This document shows, one piece after another, positions 44,803-55,269 of a DNA stretch of 55,525 bases. The notes under the pieces are model-generated. The model was not told where the DNA came from, made no database searches, and worked only from the letters and a program-made list of their open reading frames with translations. The translations under genes were made by a program, and so were the position numbers. Origin of the DNA: Spirogloea muscicola (taxonomy: Eukaryota; Streptophyta; Zygnematophyceae; Spirogloeales; Spirogloeaceae); assembly GCA_009602725.1 (NCBI GenBank), contig WELB01000053.1:235896-291420 (forward strand), read 5' to 3'. Numbering within the stretch: the first letter of the stretch is position 1; the number at the start of each line of letters is the position of its first letter.

Positions 44803-47800
44803 ATGGCGCCGCCGCGGCGCGCTGCCGGGCTCGCCGTCCTCACAGGTCCCCGCCTTTGCCCTGGCGCGGCAGCCGGCCAGCTAGCTCCCCGTCCGCTGCC
44901 GGCCGGCGGCCGTGCGGCTGCTCTCGAGGCCGCCCGTTGTGGCAATGACGCTCGCCTCTGCTCTCCCTCGCGGTGCAGCGCTGCTGGCGCTGCTGCGCGC
45001 CGGCGCCGCGGCGACCGACATCTGCGACTCGGAGAGCGTGTCGTACCTCCCCGCCAATGCGTGAGCCCGTGCCGCCTGCTCCGGCTCACCTGCGAGCTGG
45101 CTCGCAAGGCCCCATATTAGCTCACTTTTCTAGACGTAGCTTGCAAAGCCCCAGGGTTCTCGCAATCCATAATCCAGACGTGGGCTCGCTCAGAGCACAC
45201 GCCGTAACCAGCGGCGTCTGCTCATGCCACTGCCCGTTGCGCTTCGCCATGGCAGCAACACCGTGAAGTGGGGCTACTACGATCTGACTGCCCCTTATGT
45301 TGCGCACGTCAAGTCGGGGCACAAGATCACGATCGAGGTCCTCACGCACGAGTGCGGCACCGACTACAACAAGATGATTAAGGTCCCGGCCCGCCTGCCG
45401 CCACGGCCGCCCGATTGAGAGCCACCCAACCATGTGCATGACACACCGCCCAGGCCAGCGCACTGAGTCCGGCTCAGAGCTACCAACAGCTGGTCGACAT
45501 TGCAGCTGCCCTCGATACTCCCACAAGGCCTGGCCTTGCTCGTCTCGCTCCTCCGCGACTGGCACTAGCCTCGAACTTCTTTGGGGTCTTGAGGAAAGCA
45601 GCCACTGAGGATGTGTGTAGCTTGGCAAGGATCAGAAGGTGGCCCGAGCCCAGGTGCTAGTGGAAGTCCGCAAGGTGCTGCCAGTCCCGTCTCAGCTTCT
45701 CATTGCATGCGTGCAGGGTGACCCAGGCGTGGAATCCGTCTACAAGTGGCTCCCCAACCAGACGACCAATACCAAGGCTGTCCCCCAGTGGCCGCTGAGC
45801 GGTCCGCACATTGTGACTGGCCCCATCAAGATCTGCGGCGCCAAGGCTGGCGACATTGTACAGGTCGGACTCGCTTGTACCCGATCTCATTGATCCAAAG
45901 GTGGTGCTATTATGCACTTGATAGGCGTGCTCACGAACGCTTGAAGTCAAGAGAAGGAGCTCTAGTCCCAAGGCAGCAGCTCGCCCTGACATAGAACCAT
46001 TGGACCTGCAAGCTTTCAGCAATGAGTCATCAAAGCATCTCCAGCAGCGTGCATGCTTGCTCTTTGAGTGCTTACTCCCCAACAGGATTAGAACCTCAGC
46101 TAGTATGATGAACTCTGCAGGTTGACATTCTCAAGTTTGTGCCACGAAAGAACCCTGTGACTGGCAAAACCTTTGGGGCAAATACAATGTCGCCATTTGG
46201 GTGAGCAGCTACTGCTGCAGCTCCTCATTGCAGGGCTTGCAACAGCTTTCTAGATATCATATACATTTCTGCTTTTGACTTAAGTTGCTCCTTCAGCCGA
46301 AGGTCTCATTACATGCGACTCAAGGGCGTTGGCCTATATACCATGTGTGGGTGGTACTGGATAGGTACCACTACTCCCATGGTGGGCACCGGAATGGGAC
46401 TGCCTTTGGGCCACAGGATGCCTGCACAATTACCGTGTATGAGATTGTCAAGGAGAAGAAGACTTACTATGCACAGCCAGTGTATCAGGTTAGCCACTTG
46501 TATTTACCCGAGGACCCAATGTGGGCCGGTTCATTTACTACATGTCACTTTCTATATTCCTTCAGATGCTACAAAGTGACCACTGAGCCAATGTAAGCAC
46601 ACTACGGATGAACTCAAGATCCAGGGTTTGTAAAGATGAATCTGCTGCAAGGCGTCTCCGTGAGGTTTAATCTCTGATACTCCTGTGCCTTTAGTCCAGT
46701 CCTCGGGCACAGTCGTCCAGACTGAAGCACTTGCGGTCTCTTTGCAGTTCAAGGTGCCGAGCCTGGTGGACCCAAGCGGAGTTGTGAATCCTATCAATGA
46801 CTACCCAATAGGCGTCATCGTTCCACACAAGTATGACCTTGGTAAGGCTACAATTTACCACTTAAACACAGGATTTCAATGTACTTCATATGTCTGTAAG
46901 CAAGACTTGGTATCCTCACAGCTCGTTGGTCACATCATCCATCTTCGCTGAGAGTTGAAGGGAACTGCTGGAGCAAGAATGCAATCCATGTACTCAAGCA
47001 TTTGTCACGAGACTGTGGTAGGCCTCACAAACAAGCTGGTCACCTACGCCCCCGGCTTTCAAGGCAAGCTGGCAAAGGGCTTCACGGAGATTGTGTATAC
47101 GAATGCCACCTTGGACTATCGTATTCCGCTTAGGCCCCATCTTGGAGTGATGGGTCAGTCCTCATCAGGCCATCACAGCAGGCTAATGTTGCTCCCTGAG
47201 AATGTGAAGATTTCAACTATTGAACTACTCATTGAGAGATAGGCTTTAGTCGAGACTCTTCGTCATGCCTCTGACTGCCTGTGCTTGATGAGTAACTTAT
47301 ATTGCACTCTGAAACAGCAAGAGCTGGCGGTCGATTTCGTCTCTCCTTGAGCATGTTTTGATAGATGTGACTGGCTACTTTTGCTGCTGCAGGTGTCATG
47401 CCCGCCAACGGCCAGAACTTCCTTAAGGGAGCCGTCAACGGAACCAAGGGGGCCAACACAGTGCCACCAAGCAAGTATGACTACTTAGAAGTGGAGCTTC
47501 CCGGCAGCCATAGGAGCTCAAAGCTATTCTCTAAGCTATGGCCTTGTAAAGCATTGTCATCAGCACAAGTAAAACTTGCTGACGTTGATGGTGAGTGCCG
47601 ACTCTTGATGTTGTAAAGATTTGGAGGCAACATCGACAACTGGCGCGTTGGAAAAGGGACCACCATGTACTACAGGGCTGAGGTTGACGGCGCCCGCTTC
47701 TACGTTGCTGATACACATGCTTGTGAGAACCACCGCTTCTGAGAGGGCGAGCATGGCAGTGCACATGCTAATTGCAGACAGTACTGTAATGGGAGTTTTG

Positions 47801-49157
47801 ACTACTTCAGATATGTATTGCATACAAGTTAGCTGGATGAGTAAGTGAGCACCAATCTCTCCAGCATTTCTTTGTTAGTCAATCGGGGCAGATGGATCAG
47901 ACCTAACAGCACTCCAAAACTCCTAATCCGCAAGGTTCACACTCACTTGTTATCGTCCTCCCTGAATGAGTGAGTGCAGCTCAGGGAGATGGCGAGATAT
48001 CAGGAACTGCAATTGAGACCAGCTTCACGGTCACCCTTCGGATCACCCTCATCTCACAGGTGAGGATCTCGATCTACTCTTGGATGCGCACTCCTGTGCA
48101 AGTTGTCAAAAGAGTAAGGATCAGAAATCACTTACAGTTGAAGTCCTTAGTATCATATGAGTACGAGTACAGCATCATGATTGGTAATCAGCATGTGTGA
48201 AGCCTGCTGACAACGGTGATTACCATCGCCTGCTCCTCTGACAACATGTTGACCGACATGTCAATGACAGGCCAAATTGCCAGCTACAATCAAGACTATT
48301 GACTTCCCGTTAGGCGAGACTAGCACAGTAAGCGCGCTTCTTTTGTAGATTGTTGTTGATAGCAAGGAATTACTGTGTGTAAGTTAAGGCTACGCAGCAA
48401 TATATACAGAACCTGTAGAGTCCGCAAGTGCAGCTGCACAGAGTCTGATACTTAGTGACCTGGCTGCACTCACACCTTGCTTGCAAGATGCTCTCTCATG
48501 CCCGGTCGTACTTGCTTGGCAGGAGTACTTCGTCCACGGCTTCGCCTATTCAGACTACCTGTCGCAGCTGCCAGTACCAAGCACCATTCTGCCTGACATC
48601 AGCCGTCTGGACATTGCCTTTCACGGGGCATATGACAAGACGCGCAACTTCCTCATGGATGCCTTCAAGCTCACCGAGGAGGAAGCCATAGGCATCATGT
48701 CAACCTCAGTCGACTTTTTCGTGACCCAGGTATTTGCAATTTGGCCTGTGCCTCATCCCTCTTCATACAACCACAGCAGCAGGCGGTCAGATACTAGCAC
48801 TTGCAATTACTGCAAGAGAGGCACTTACTCTCTGCGCGCTCTTAGCACCATGGAAGAAGTGAAGAAGTTGTCACAGCTTGCTATGGGCACCCAAATGATC
48901 AATTCGCAGACCCTTGCGTTGATGTCTGACTGTCCTTATTGTTGCTTCTGTAGGTGGTGGACAGCAACTGGGGAGTCCACGGGACCATCCGCAAGGCCGT
49001 CTTCGCAAAGCGCACGCAAGCCCGCAGGCTGCTGGAGTATGTTGGGGACAGTGACCTCATCGACCAGATGCACCACCGTGCAAAGCTGGCCGCCCGCAGG
49101 CGCAACTCGGCCATAGCCCATCTCTGGGGAAAGTCCTCATCTCGTGAACAGACTTAG
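44803..49157 (+). CDS. Acetamidase/formamidase family protein with predicted signal peptide
   Basis: Exons: 44803-44845, 44979-45060, 45256-45382, 45717-45863, 46121-46200, 46365-46488, 46748-46841, 47022-47153, 47393-47474, 47619-47722, 47980-48059, 48271-48327, 48523-48729, 48954-49157. They join in phase to 520 residues. Conserved blocks are WPLSGPHIVTGPIKICGAKA then GDIVQVDILKFVP, RPHLGVMGVMPANGQ, FGGNIDNWRVGKGTTMYY, VADTHASQGDGE (family GDGHAAQGDGE) and VDSNWGVHGTIRKAVF. FmdA/AmdA enzymes hydrolyse formamide or short amides to the acid and ammonia. The first two exons splice to a Met-Ala-Pro-Pro-Arg-Arg start and LLALLRAGAAA, then TDICDSESVSYL: a plausible secretory signal with cleavage near residue 25, split by an intron. 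Exon 46365 is the least certain; its acceptor was chosen to keep phase. Nitrogen scavenging is inferred. Confidence 0.9.
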
Positions 49158-50186
49158 ACATTTGCAGGTCAGGGGTCCCAGAGAGCACAGGATTAGCTCC
49201 TCTTGTCATCCTTAGAATCACAAGCCAACATGCATGCAATTTTTCAAGTTTCGCCGGTTGAGTACTTCCTCACTTGAACATGGTCCACTTAGGCCCACAG
49301 GTTCTGCCCTTAGCAGCTTCTTGCAGGACACTCTAGCCAGCCCGCAGCGAGCCATTGATTGCAGTTACATGAACAGAGTGTAGTCTGTCTATCAAAGCTT
49401 GCGCCTCAACCCTGGCGCCCTAAACCCTAGCCCCAATCTGCGTAGGTGATGCAAACGAGACACTTGGCCTGATTCAGCATGTCACTTGCCCTTCCCACAA
49501 ACAAAAAAATGATTTTCCGCTTAAATGGGCTGTCGTGTTGAGATTTTCTCACTCGACCTCGGCCAATCCCTTTTGGATGCCTTTCCCATTACCACTTCCT
49601 TCTGGACAAGCGCCTCTCTTGATCTTAGGGAGAAGGGCTCGCCCATTGAGGATAGGGGCTGGAAAAGCCAGCCCAAAAATCCTTGATCGTAGGCCTTCTA
49701 CGACGTCGTTCACTAATTTACTGACCGTGAATTCTTAAATCGCTAGAGACTCGGCAGCTCTCCAGGCGACATATGACAGAGCACCGCCCTAACGTCAGCG
49801 TCACATTGCTTGCGATGACGCGTCAGGCGGGAGGGTGCTGACGTGGCTCTCTCGGGTGTGCCCCGAGGTTTAGTCTCATGTGTGCTACCGTAAGTGTCAG
49901 TAAGTGTTAGTAACACAAAGACGGCGTCAAGCAATTTAGGCGTCCGGTCGGAAGGTCGAGCCGTCGCGCCAAGTGGGCAGGTGGCGAAACTGGCCGCCGT
50001 CTCGAAAGCCGGTGGAGCCGCTGTTAGCTAGCACCAACTTTTAGGTTAGCGTGACAGTGTGATTTAAAAAGCCCCAGGGGTGATGTCTGCACCTGGCGCT
50101 GTGCTGTGCCCCCCCGGGCGCGCCGGCCCCGTCAATCGGTGGAGTATTGCTGGGGGGGTAACCTGAGATCCGTCCGGTAATCACTT
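49158..50186. other. Spacer with small repeat fragments
   Basis: 49418-49432 has GCCCTAAACCCTAGCCCC, telomere-like. 49630-49690 has CGCCCATTGAGGATAGGGGCTGG then AAAAGCCAGCCCAAAAAT, a minus-strand dispersed repeat also seen at 11795-11840. From 49740 to 50186 I see no gene; it is probably promoter of the DUF3110 gene. Confidence 0.55.
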
Positions 50187-50261
50187 ATGACCATTAGAAA
50201 CCCATTAAGGCGACATTTTCAGCGCCACTTGGATTCCGCAGCGTCGCAGAGCCCGGCGCCC

Positions 50262-50302
<41 letters not shown>

Positions 50303-52044
50303 AGNGGCGGGCCGCCATGGCCTCGCGAGGCGGCGGCGCTGGGCGGGCGCCTCATCGCTGGCCACCGAGGCGACTCTGAGCCCTCTCGCGCAGCAGGTGG
50401 CCTGCGGCCAGCACGGGCGGTGCATTGCGGCCTCCCCGCCTTTCGCGGCGGGCTTCGCGGCGGGCTTCCCGGCCGTCCGGGGCCCTCTGGCGGCGCCGAG
50501 GCCGAGGGGCGGCAGCGCCGTCTGCCCGGCGGCCGCCGGCGAGGCGGGGAGCGCGGACGGCGAGGAGCCGGAGGTGGACACGGCGCTGAGCCTCAAGGGC
50601 GACATCCCGCCCACCTCCGACGGCTTCCTGCGCCACGTCTCGTCGCGCGCGTACGACATGCGCCGCCTCCTGGAGCAGAGCCTCGAGGCTGTCAGCTACG
50701 ACGGTGAGGGCACGGGTTCGAGCGGCGCGGAGCTCGTTCTTCTGTGCTGGGCTTTGTCACACCTTGGTTGCAGATGCGTTGAGGACCATATTCATGTGCT
50801 GGTCATGTCGTAATACTGTTGGTTTAGTACTTATGTATGAATGATGTAATGAGTAGCTGCGTCTCGGTGTCCCGTGATCAGACGGATTTCGTGTGTATCT
50901 CATTGCCTATGCTTGCAGTGCTGGAGGCCAACCCGTGGCGGGACGACTCAAAGCCTGTCTACGTCCTCGCCAAGGAGGAGCGCGGGGAAAACAAGCTGTA
51001 CACGATGAAGACGCGGCGAGCGAGGAGGTCAGAGCCCTAGTTCGCCCACTAGAGTCTGTCCTCCACACTGTGTCAGCTTCTGCTGGCGCTTTGAAATTGC
51101 CTGGTTTATGGGTTTGATGCAAACTAATGGCAATATCATTCTTGACCGCTAGTGGGTTGTTAATGTCTCAGCGAGGTGGAGCGAGAGCTGGACCTTCTCT
51201 TCCCCGGGAAGCGTGGCAGCAGGAGAGGGAAGAACGGCCGTCCCAGAGGAGCTGGCTCAAAGCCCTCGCAGGAGGCTGTGAACAGAGAGCGGGAGAGCCC
51301 TCCTCCGACTCCTGCTGGCTCATCCAATCCGTCGCGGTTCCGCATGCACGTCGAAGATGTCCGAGAAGGCGTTCTGGTACGAACTTGTCAACCTGAATAT
51401 TCCCGCAGCCTGCCAGGGGAAAGAAATAGTACAGCCATTACCATGACCGTGATCACCCAGCACATGCGCTTACTTCATACTGCCGTTTGCTCATATCAGG
51501 TATTTGAGGACGAGAACGAGGCAGCAGAGTACTGCAATCTCCTAGATGGAGGAGGCCACAATTGCCTAGGCATTGCAGAAGTGGACGCCTCAGATGTGAG
51601 TAAAACTTCCATAACCTGCTCTATGCCATCTCGAAGTTTCACCCTGATTGATTAGCGAAGCTATGCCAAAGCAGGCAGTATGCATATAGGTCAGTCATAT
51701 CTATCGTGCTGGTCCTTCAGGCAGAGAGCAGTGTGAGAAAGAAAGGTCTGGCTTTCTCTTCTTTTGTTGCTTTTGTGACTTTTTGTCAGCCAGTCCCGTG
51801 AACAGTTTTCTGTATGCCACTGATACAGGTTCAAGGGTTCCGCTTGTTAGATTACATTTGTCAAGCTTCTTGCCACGTATAGCTGCTGACTCACTTCAAA
51901 GCAATGTCTGGCTTCAAGTAGGTGTTTGCAATGTGCCAAAAGTCGCGAGCCCTGGCAGTGCTGTTCCGGAAAGGCAACACGCCCCCACAGCCTGACCGCT
52001 TGAAGCGGACCCTCACTGCTCGCAAGTACTCCCTGGAGGATTGA
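50187..52044 (+). CDS. DUF3110 family chloroplast protein
   Basis: Exons: start uncertain (50187 or later) to 50703, 50919-51027, 51172-51376, 51500-51595, 51922-52044. The conserved C-terminal part is split: KPVYVLAKEERGENKLYTM, then GVLVFEDENEAAEYCNLLDG and IAEVDASDVFAMCQKS; the end is TLTARKYSLED. This fits DUF3110, a small domain of cyanobacterial and plastid proteins of unknown function. The N terminus is Ala/Pro/Ser-rich, like a transit peptide. An N at 50305 inside a CGG array makes the true start unknowable here: ATG 50317 is one frame off the conserved frame and hits a stop after 20 codons. Between the two halves of the domain lies a basic Gly/Arg/Ser/Pro insert of about 60 residues encoded by exon 51172-51376. 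Confidence 0.82.
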
Positions 52045-53157
52045 AGCCCCACCTCAGACTTCATATTGCCAAGGGGATTGACAATAGTGAGCACGCATGC
52101 AGGGATTGCCAGCATAAAGGCAGCGCCTTGCTTTGTCCTGACTTGTATAGATTGGCATGGGCCCTTGCTGGGCGTGCAGTGGCCGCAAATGCAGCCTAGT
52201 GTACATACATGTGCTTAGTGTGACGTGGCGTGGCAATTGTGTGAGCTGGTGATCGTTGTTGAATTAACAAAGTGCCACAAGGCAGCTGGATCTAGAAGCT
52301 TCAGCTGTGCAGATAGCTCTTGGTGGTTGTCATTCTGGCTTTGCTGAGGCCTGTGGAATCCTGTGAAAGCTGCAAAGACTGCTGCACGATTGTGGTGGCA
52401 GCAGTTGTTGCCACACTGCTTTCGTTGTTCCAGGTAGATTGGAACTCAAAGCCCAGGAGTTCCGCGCAGGATCTGAACGTCTACACCACATTGAGTTCGC
52501 CACCCTTTGCTGTGACTGATACTGATTTGCAGTCTGGGTGGCAGAATCTGTCTGAAAACCTCTTCACTGGAGATAGTCCGCGATGTGAATGGGCCACGGG
52601 CCCCAGTCTTTGGACTCATCCTTGGCAGTGATGCAGGCGTAGGTGGCGGTGCCGTGACTAGCTAGCGTGGCCTTGCGGCTGGTAAGTGGAATTGAGAACT
52701 TGCAACCTCGACAGGGATCAGATTGCTGCATTGCTCGCTTGTTCTGCTAGCTCTCAATACAGAGTGCGTGAATGTTTCCTGTCGATCCAGTTGTTCCCAC
52801 CACGAGACGTGCTCATCAAGAGTGTGCCAGCAACCCCTGGGCCTCAACAACCAAAGATGTATGGCTAAAATCATGGCTGGCTAATTGCTGTTCGGTGTGG
52901 TCAACAGGGCAGATAATTTTGCACACCGGCTACATCTTAAATTGACAGTCGAGGGCTCATAACATGGAACATTTACACTCAACAACTCAAGCTTCAGAGT
53001 CCTCAAACTAGCAACACAACAGGAGATCATGGTCTTTCGTTAGGAGTGAGAAGCTCCTATTGGCGCACCTGTCACATTGCCCGCGGAGCAACTTACTCAG
53101 CGCAGCGGCGCTGAGACCGTCAAAGCAACAACAGCCAGCCAGCCGCTAAGCACGTGC
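52045..53157. other. Spacer between convergent DUF3110 and nuclear-protein genes
   Basis: Short ORFs only, none recognisable. It probably holds two 3' UTRs. Confidence 0.5.
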
Positions 53158-54290
53158 TCATCGATGCACAGTATCCCCGGCGCTGCCGTCGCTGTGCATG
53201 TCCATGCTCAAGTCGTCGTCGGCTGCTGGCGCTGCAGTGATGTCCGTGTAAGCCGCGACGCCTTGCTCCGTGGCTGCCAGGAGCCGCCGCTGCAGCCGCT
53301 GCTCCTGCTGCCGCTGTCGGTCGTCGAAGCTGCCCGGCTCCTGCACCAGTCGTCGCTCGACGGCAGGAGGGTCCTCGGCCCGCGGCACCTGGTGCTGCGC
53401 GGGGGCGTATGCTGCCAGCGCCGAGCGCCTCGTTGGGCTGGAGACAGCCGCCGCCGCTGCAAACATCGAGCCCTTGCCCTGGTCGCTGACGTTGCCGCCG
53501 TTGCCGCTGCCGCCACCGCCGAGCCTTGGCGGAGGGGCGGCCGCGGCCGGTAGCGGGTGCTGGAGGTGCAGCTGGTACGGATACGGCGGCAGTGCAGCGG
53601 CAGCGGTGGCAGCGGCAAGCTGGTGGGCCAGCGGTGGTGCCGACGGCAGCGGCGCCGCCTCTTGCTCGAACTCTCGCTGCACGTGCAGCGGCCGCCACGG
53701 CCGCCGTCAGCAGCGGCAAGCGGGACCGTCGGTGGCCGTGGCCATGGCTGGCGGCACTGAGCAGGCGGTGCTGACACTGGCGGACTTACCTGGAGGAAGG
53801 CGAAGAGGTGCTCCCTGGCGACATGGGCTGTGCCGGGCTGCTCGCGCAGTGCCCACTGGTGCACTCGCTCCTGCGGCGCAAGCACCGCCGCCGCGGCGGT
53901 CAGCAGGCCTCACTCTCGCAGCAGAAGGCGCAGACATCGACTTGGCAAGTTGGACAATCGAACCCAGATCTTTGTTCGGGTGGCGGCGCGTACCAGGGCG
54001 GAGCGCTGGCCGGCCTGGAAGGCTACGCGCTGCTGCGCCTGCGCCTGGGTGTATAGCTGCGAGACGGAGTTGGCGGCGGCGCAGAAGGAGGAGTAGAGCG
54101 TGCGCTCCGCCTCGTCCAGCCTCGCCGCCTCCGACTTGCGCTTCTTGGCCATCGCCGCCCGCTGGAGCTCCTGGCTGCAGCGCATCACCGCCACGGCGGT
54201 CGCGGCGCCGTGGCCGCCATGGGTGGCGGCGGCTCGGGGTGTCGAGGGCCGGCGTTTCCTGGCGGCTCTGGCTCTGGCGCTGGTGGGCAC
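53158..54290 (-). CDS. Plant-conserved protein of unknown function (MAKKRK...SQLYTQAQ family)
   Basis: Minus-strand exons 54290-53994, 53870-53790 and 53676-53158 join in phase to 298 residues. The core is LQRAAMAKKRKSEAARLDEA, ERTLYSSFCAAANSVSQLYT, QAQAQQRVAFQAGQRSALER and VHQWALREQ. It corresponds to a land-plant and algal family (plant members read roughly SQLYTQA...FQAGERHALEKLYQWI), sometimes mislabelled holocarboxylase synthetase in databases. KKRK could be a nuclear signal. The long C-terminal part is Ala/Pro/Gln-rich and low complexity, with an acidic end (DDDLSMDMHSDG). ATG 54185 is an alternative start that keeps the whole conserved core. The large + strand frame across the same bases is its antisense shadow. 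Confidence 0.82.
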
Positions 54291-54600
54291 TAGCGATGGA
54301 CGGTGGAGGCTGTATTGGGCGGTCCCTGTGGTGAGAGGGGGCGAGATGGGGCGGGGGGACGGAAGGGGGGGCGATGGATGTGGGGAAGTGGAGCACGACA
54401 GCAGGGGCGCAGCAAGGTGGGGGATGGAGGGAGGTAGGGTGGGAGGGAGAGGCGGAGGAGGAGAGAGGGAGAGGGGGGCATTAGAGGCGCCTAGAGTGTC
54501 CTCCAGTCATTTGCAAGTACTGCCGGTCATGGTTCACAGCTTCACCCATGCGCTGACATGTTGGCATTATATCTGCAACCTGGGGTCTTTGAGTCAACTT
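54291..54600. other. G-rich upstream region of the nuclear-protein gene
   Basis: 54330-54480 is strongly purine-rich on the + strand (long G and GGA runs), so C/T-rich on the coding strand of the downstream gene. It is probably its promoter or 5' UTR. No gene is seen. Confidence 0.5.
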
Positions 54601-54706
54601 GAGTGACATATGCTAACATAGTCTCATCTCGGCGGTACCTACTTATGTAATCTGAGTGATATATGCTTACTTGGTCTCAAGTTGGCGTTACCTACTTATG
54701 TAAGGG
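54601..54706. repeat. 53-bp tandem duplication
   Basis: Unit 1, 54601-54653: GAGTGACATATGCTAACATA ... TACCTACTTATGTAATCT. Unit 2, 54654-54706: GAGTGATATATGCTTACTTG ... TACCTACTTATGTAAGGG. They differ at scattered bases. Confidence 0.9.
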
Positions 54707-54980
54707 GACAAGTAGAGCTAACGTGATCATGCAATCCCAAGAGGCTCATTTGACAAGTTTACCACACCAACGTCAGTGCATGTAGGAAAAATGTGGGCAA
54801 AGGAGTGCGCTGGCCAAGGAAGAGCGTCAGATGGAAGGACGCATGGACAGCCTAGCAATGCTGCTTTGTGCCTCCTATTGACTGGCCTGTAAAGCCACTA
54901 AGTACAAACGTACCAGTGGTGTTCATTTATCTCCAGCTGGCTGCAACTTCGAAGTCGCACTGTGATACTTTCTGCAGCTT

Positions 54981-55007
54981 CGGCGTCACAGCTAAGCTGT
55001 GACGCCG
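54981..55007. promoter_or_regulatory. 27-bp palindrome with 13-bp perfect arms
   Basis: CGGCGTCACAGCT, centre A, AGCTGTGACGCCG. Each arm holds a GTCAC/GTGAC core. A dimeric transcription-factor site (bZIP-like TGACG) or a cruciform is possible. The nearest gene I can name starts 700 bp away. Confidence 0.4.
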
Positions 55008-55139
55008 ATGAGTAGACTCAGCAGAGTCGCTTCCCGCATCGTCGACCTGAATTCAAGACGAGAAAAGAAGATCCAATGCTGGACTGTAGCCTCGTACCTC
55101 AGCGCTTATTACGCATTGCCTCTGATCATGGTTATATGG

Positions 55140-55260
55140 TGATTCTGAGCACCCAGTAGCCACTTGACTCGCTTTGCTTGTTCCTGGCCCCTTCGAGGAT
55201 TAATTCATCCTTTTCTGGGCTGGCCCTTTACAGCTATGGCCCTCTACTGGGCATAGTATT
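55140..55260 (+). repeat. Dispersed repeat copy
   Basis: TGAGCACCCAGTAGCCACTTGA at about 55147, then GGCCCCTTCGAGGATTAATT, TTCTGGGCTGGCCCTTTACAG and GGCCCTCTACTGGGCAT. It has the same order as 32885-33010. Confidence 0.75.
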
Positions 55261-55269
55261 CTCTCCCGT

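Noticed and set aside
43816-45120. ORFs of 350-434 residues across the N gap
   Set aside because: Most residues are unknown; the frames exist only because Ns contain no stops.
46285-46596. Second frame over formamidase exon 46365-46488 (CGWYWIGTTTPMVG...)
   Set aside because: The frame with DACTITVYEIVKEKKTYYAQ joins in phase to both neighbours and reads like protein; the other becomes Arg/His-rich.
52320-52631. A 103-residue ORF downstream of the DUF3110 gene
   Set aside because: No conserved block and a splice-donor-like GTAGAT inside; treated as spacer.
53270-54334. A 354-residue plus-strand ORF, the longest without Ns
   Set aside because: It is antisense to the three-exon minus-strand gene, which has a conserved core and clean splice sites; the plus-strand frame is Ala/Arg-rich and unlike any family.
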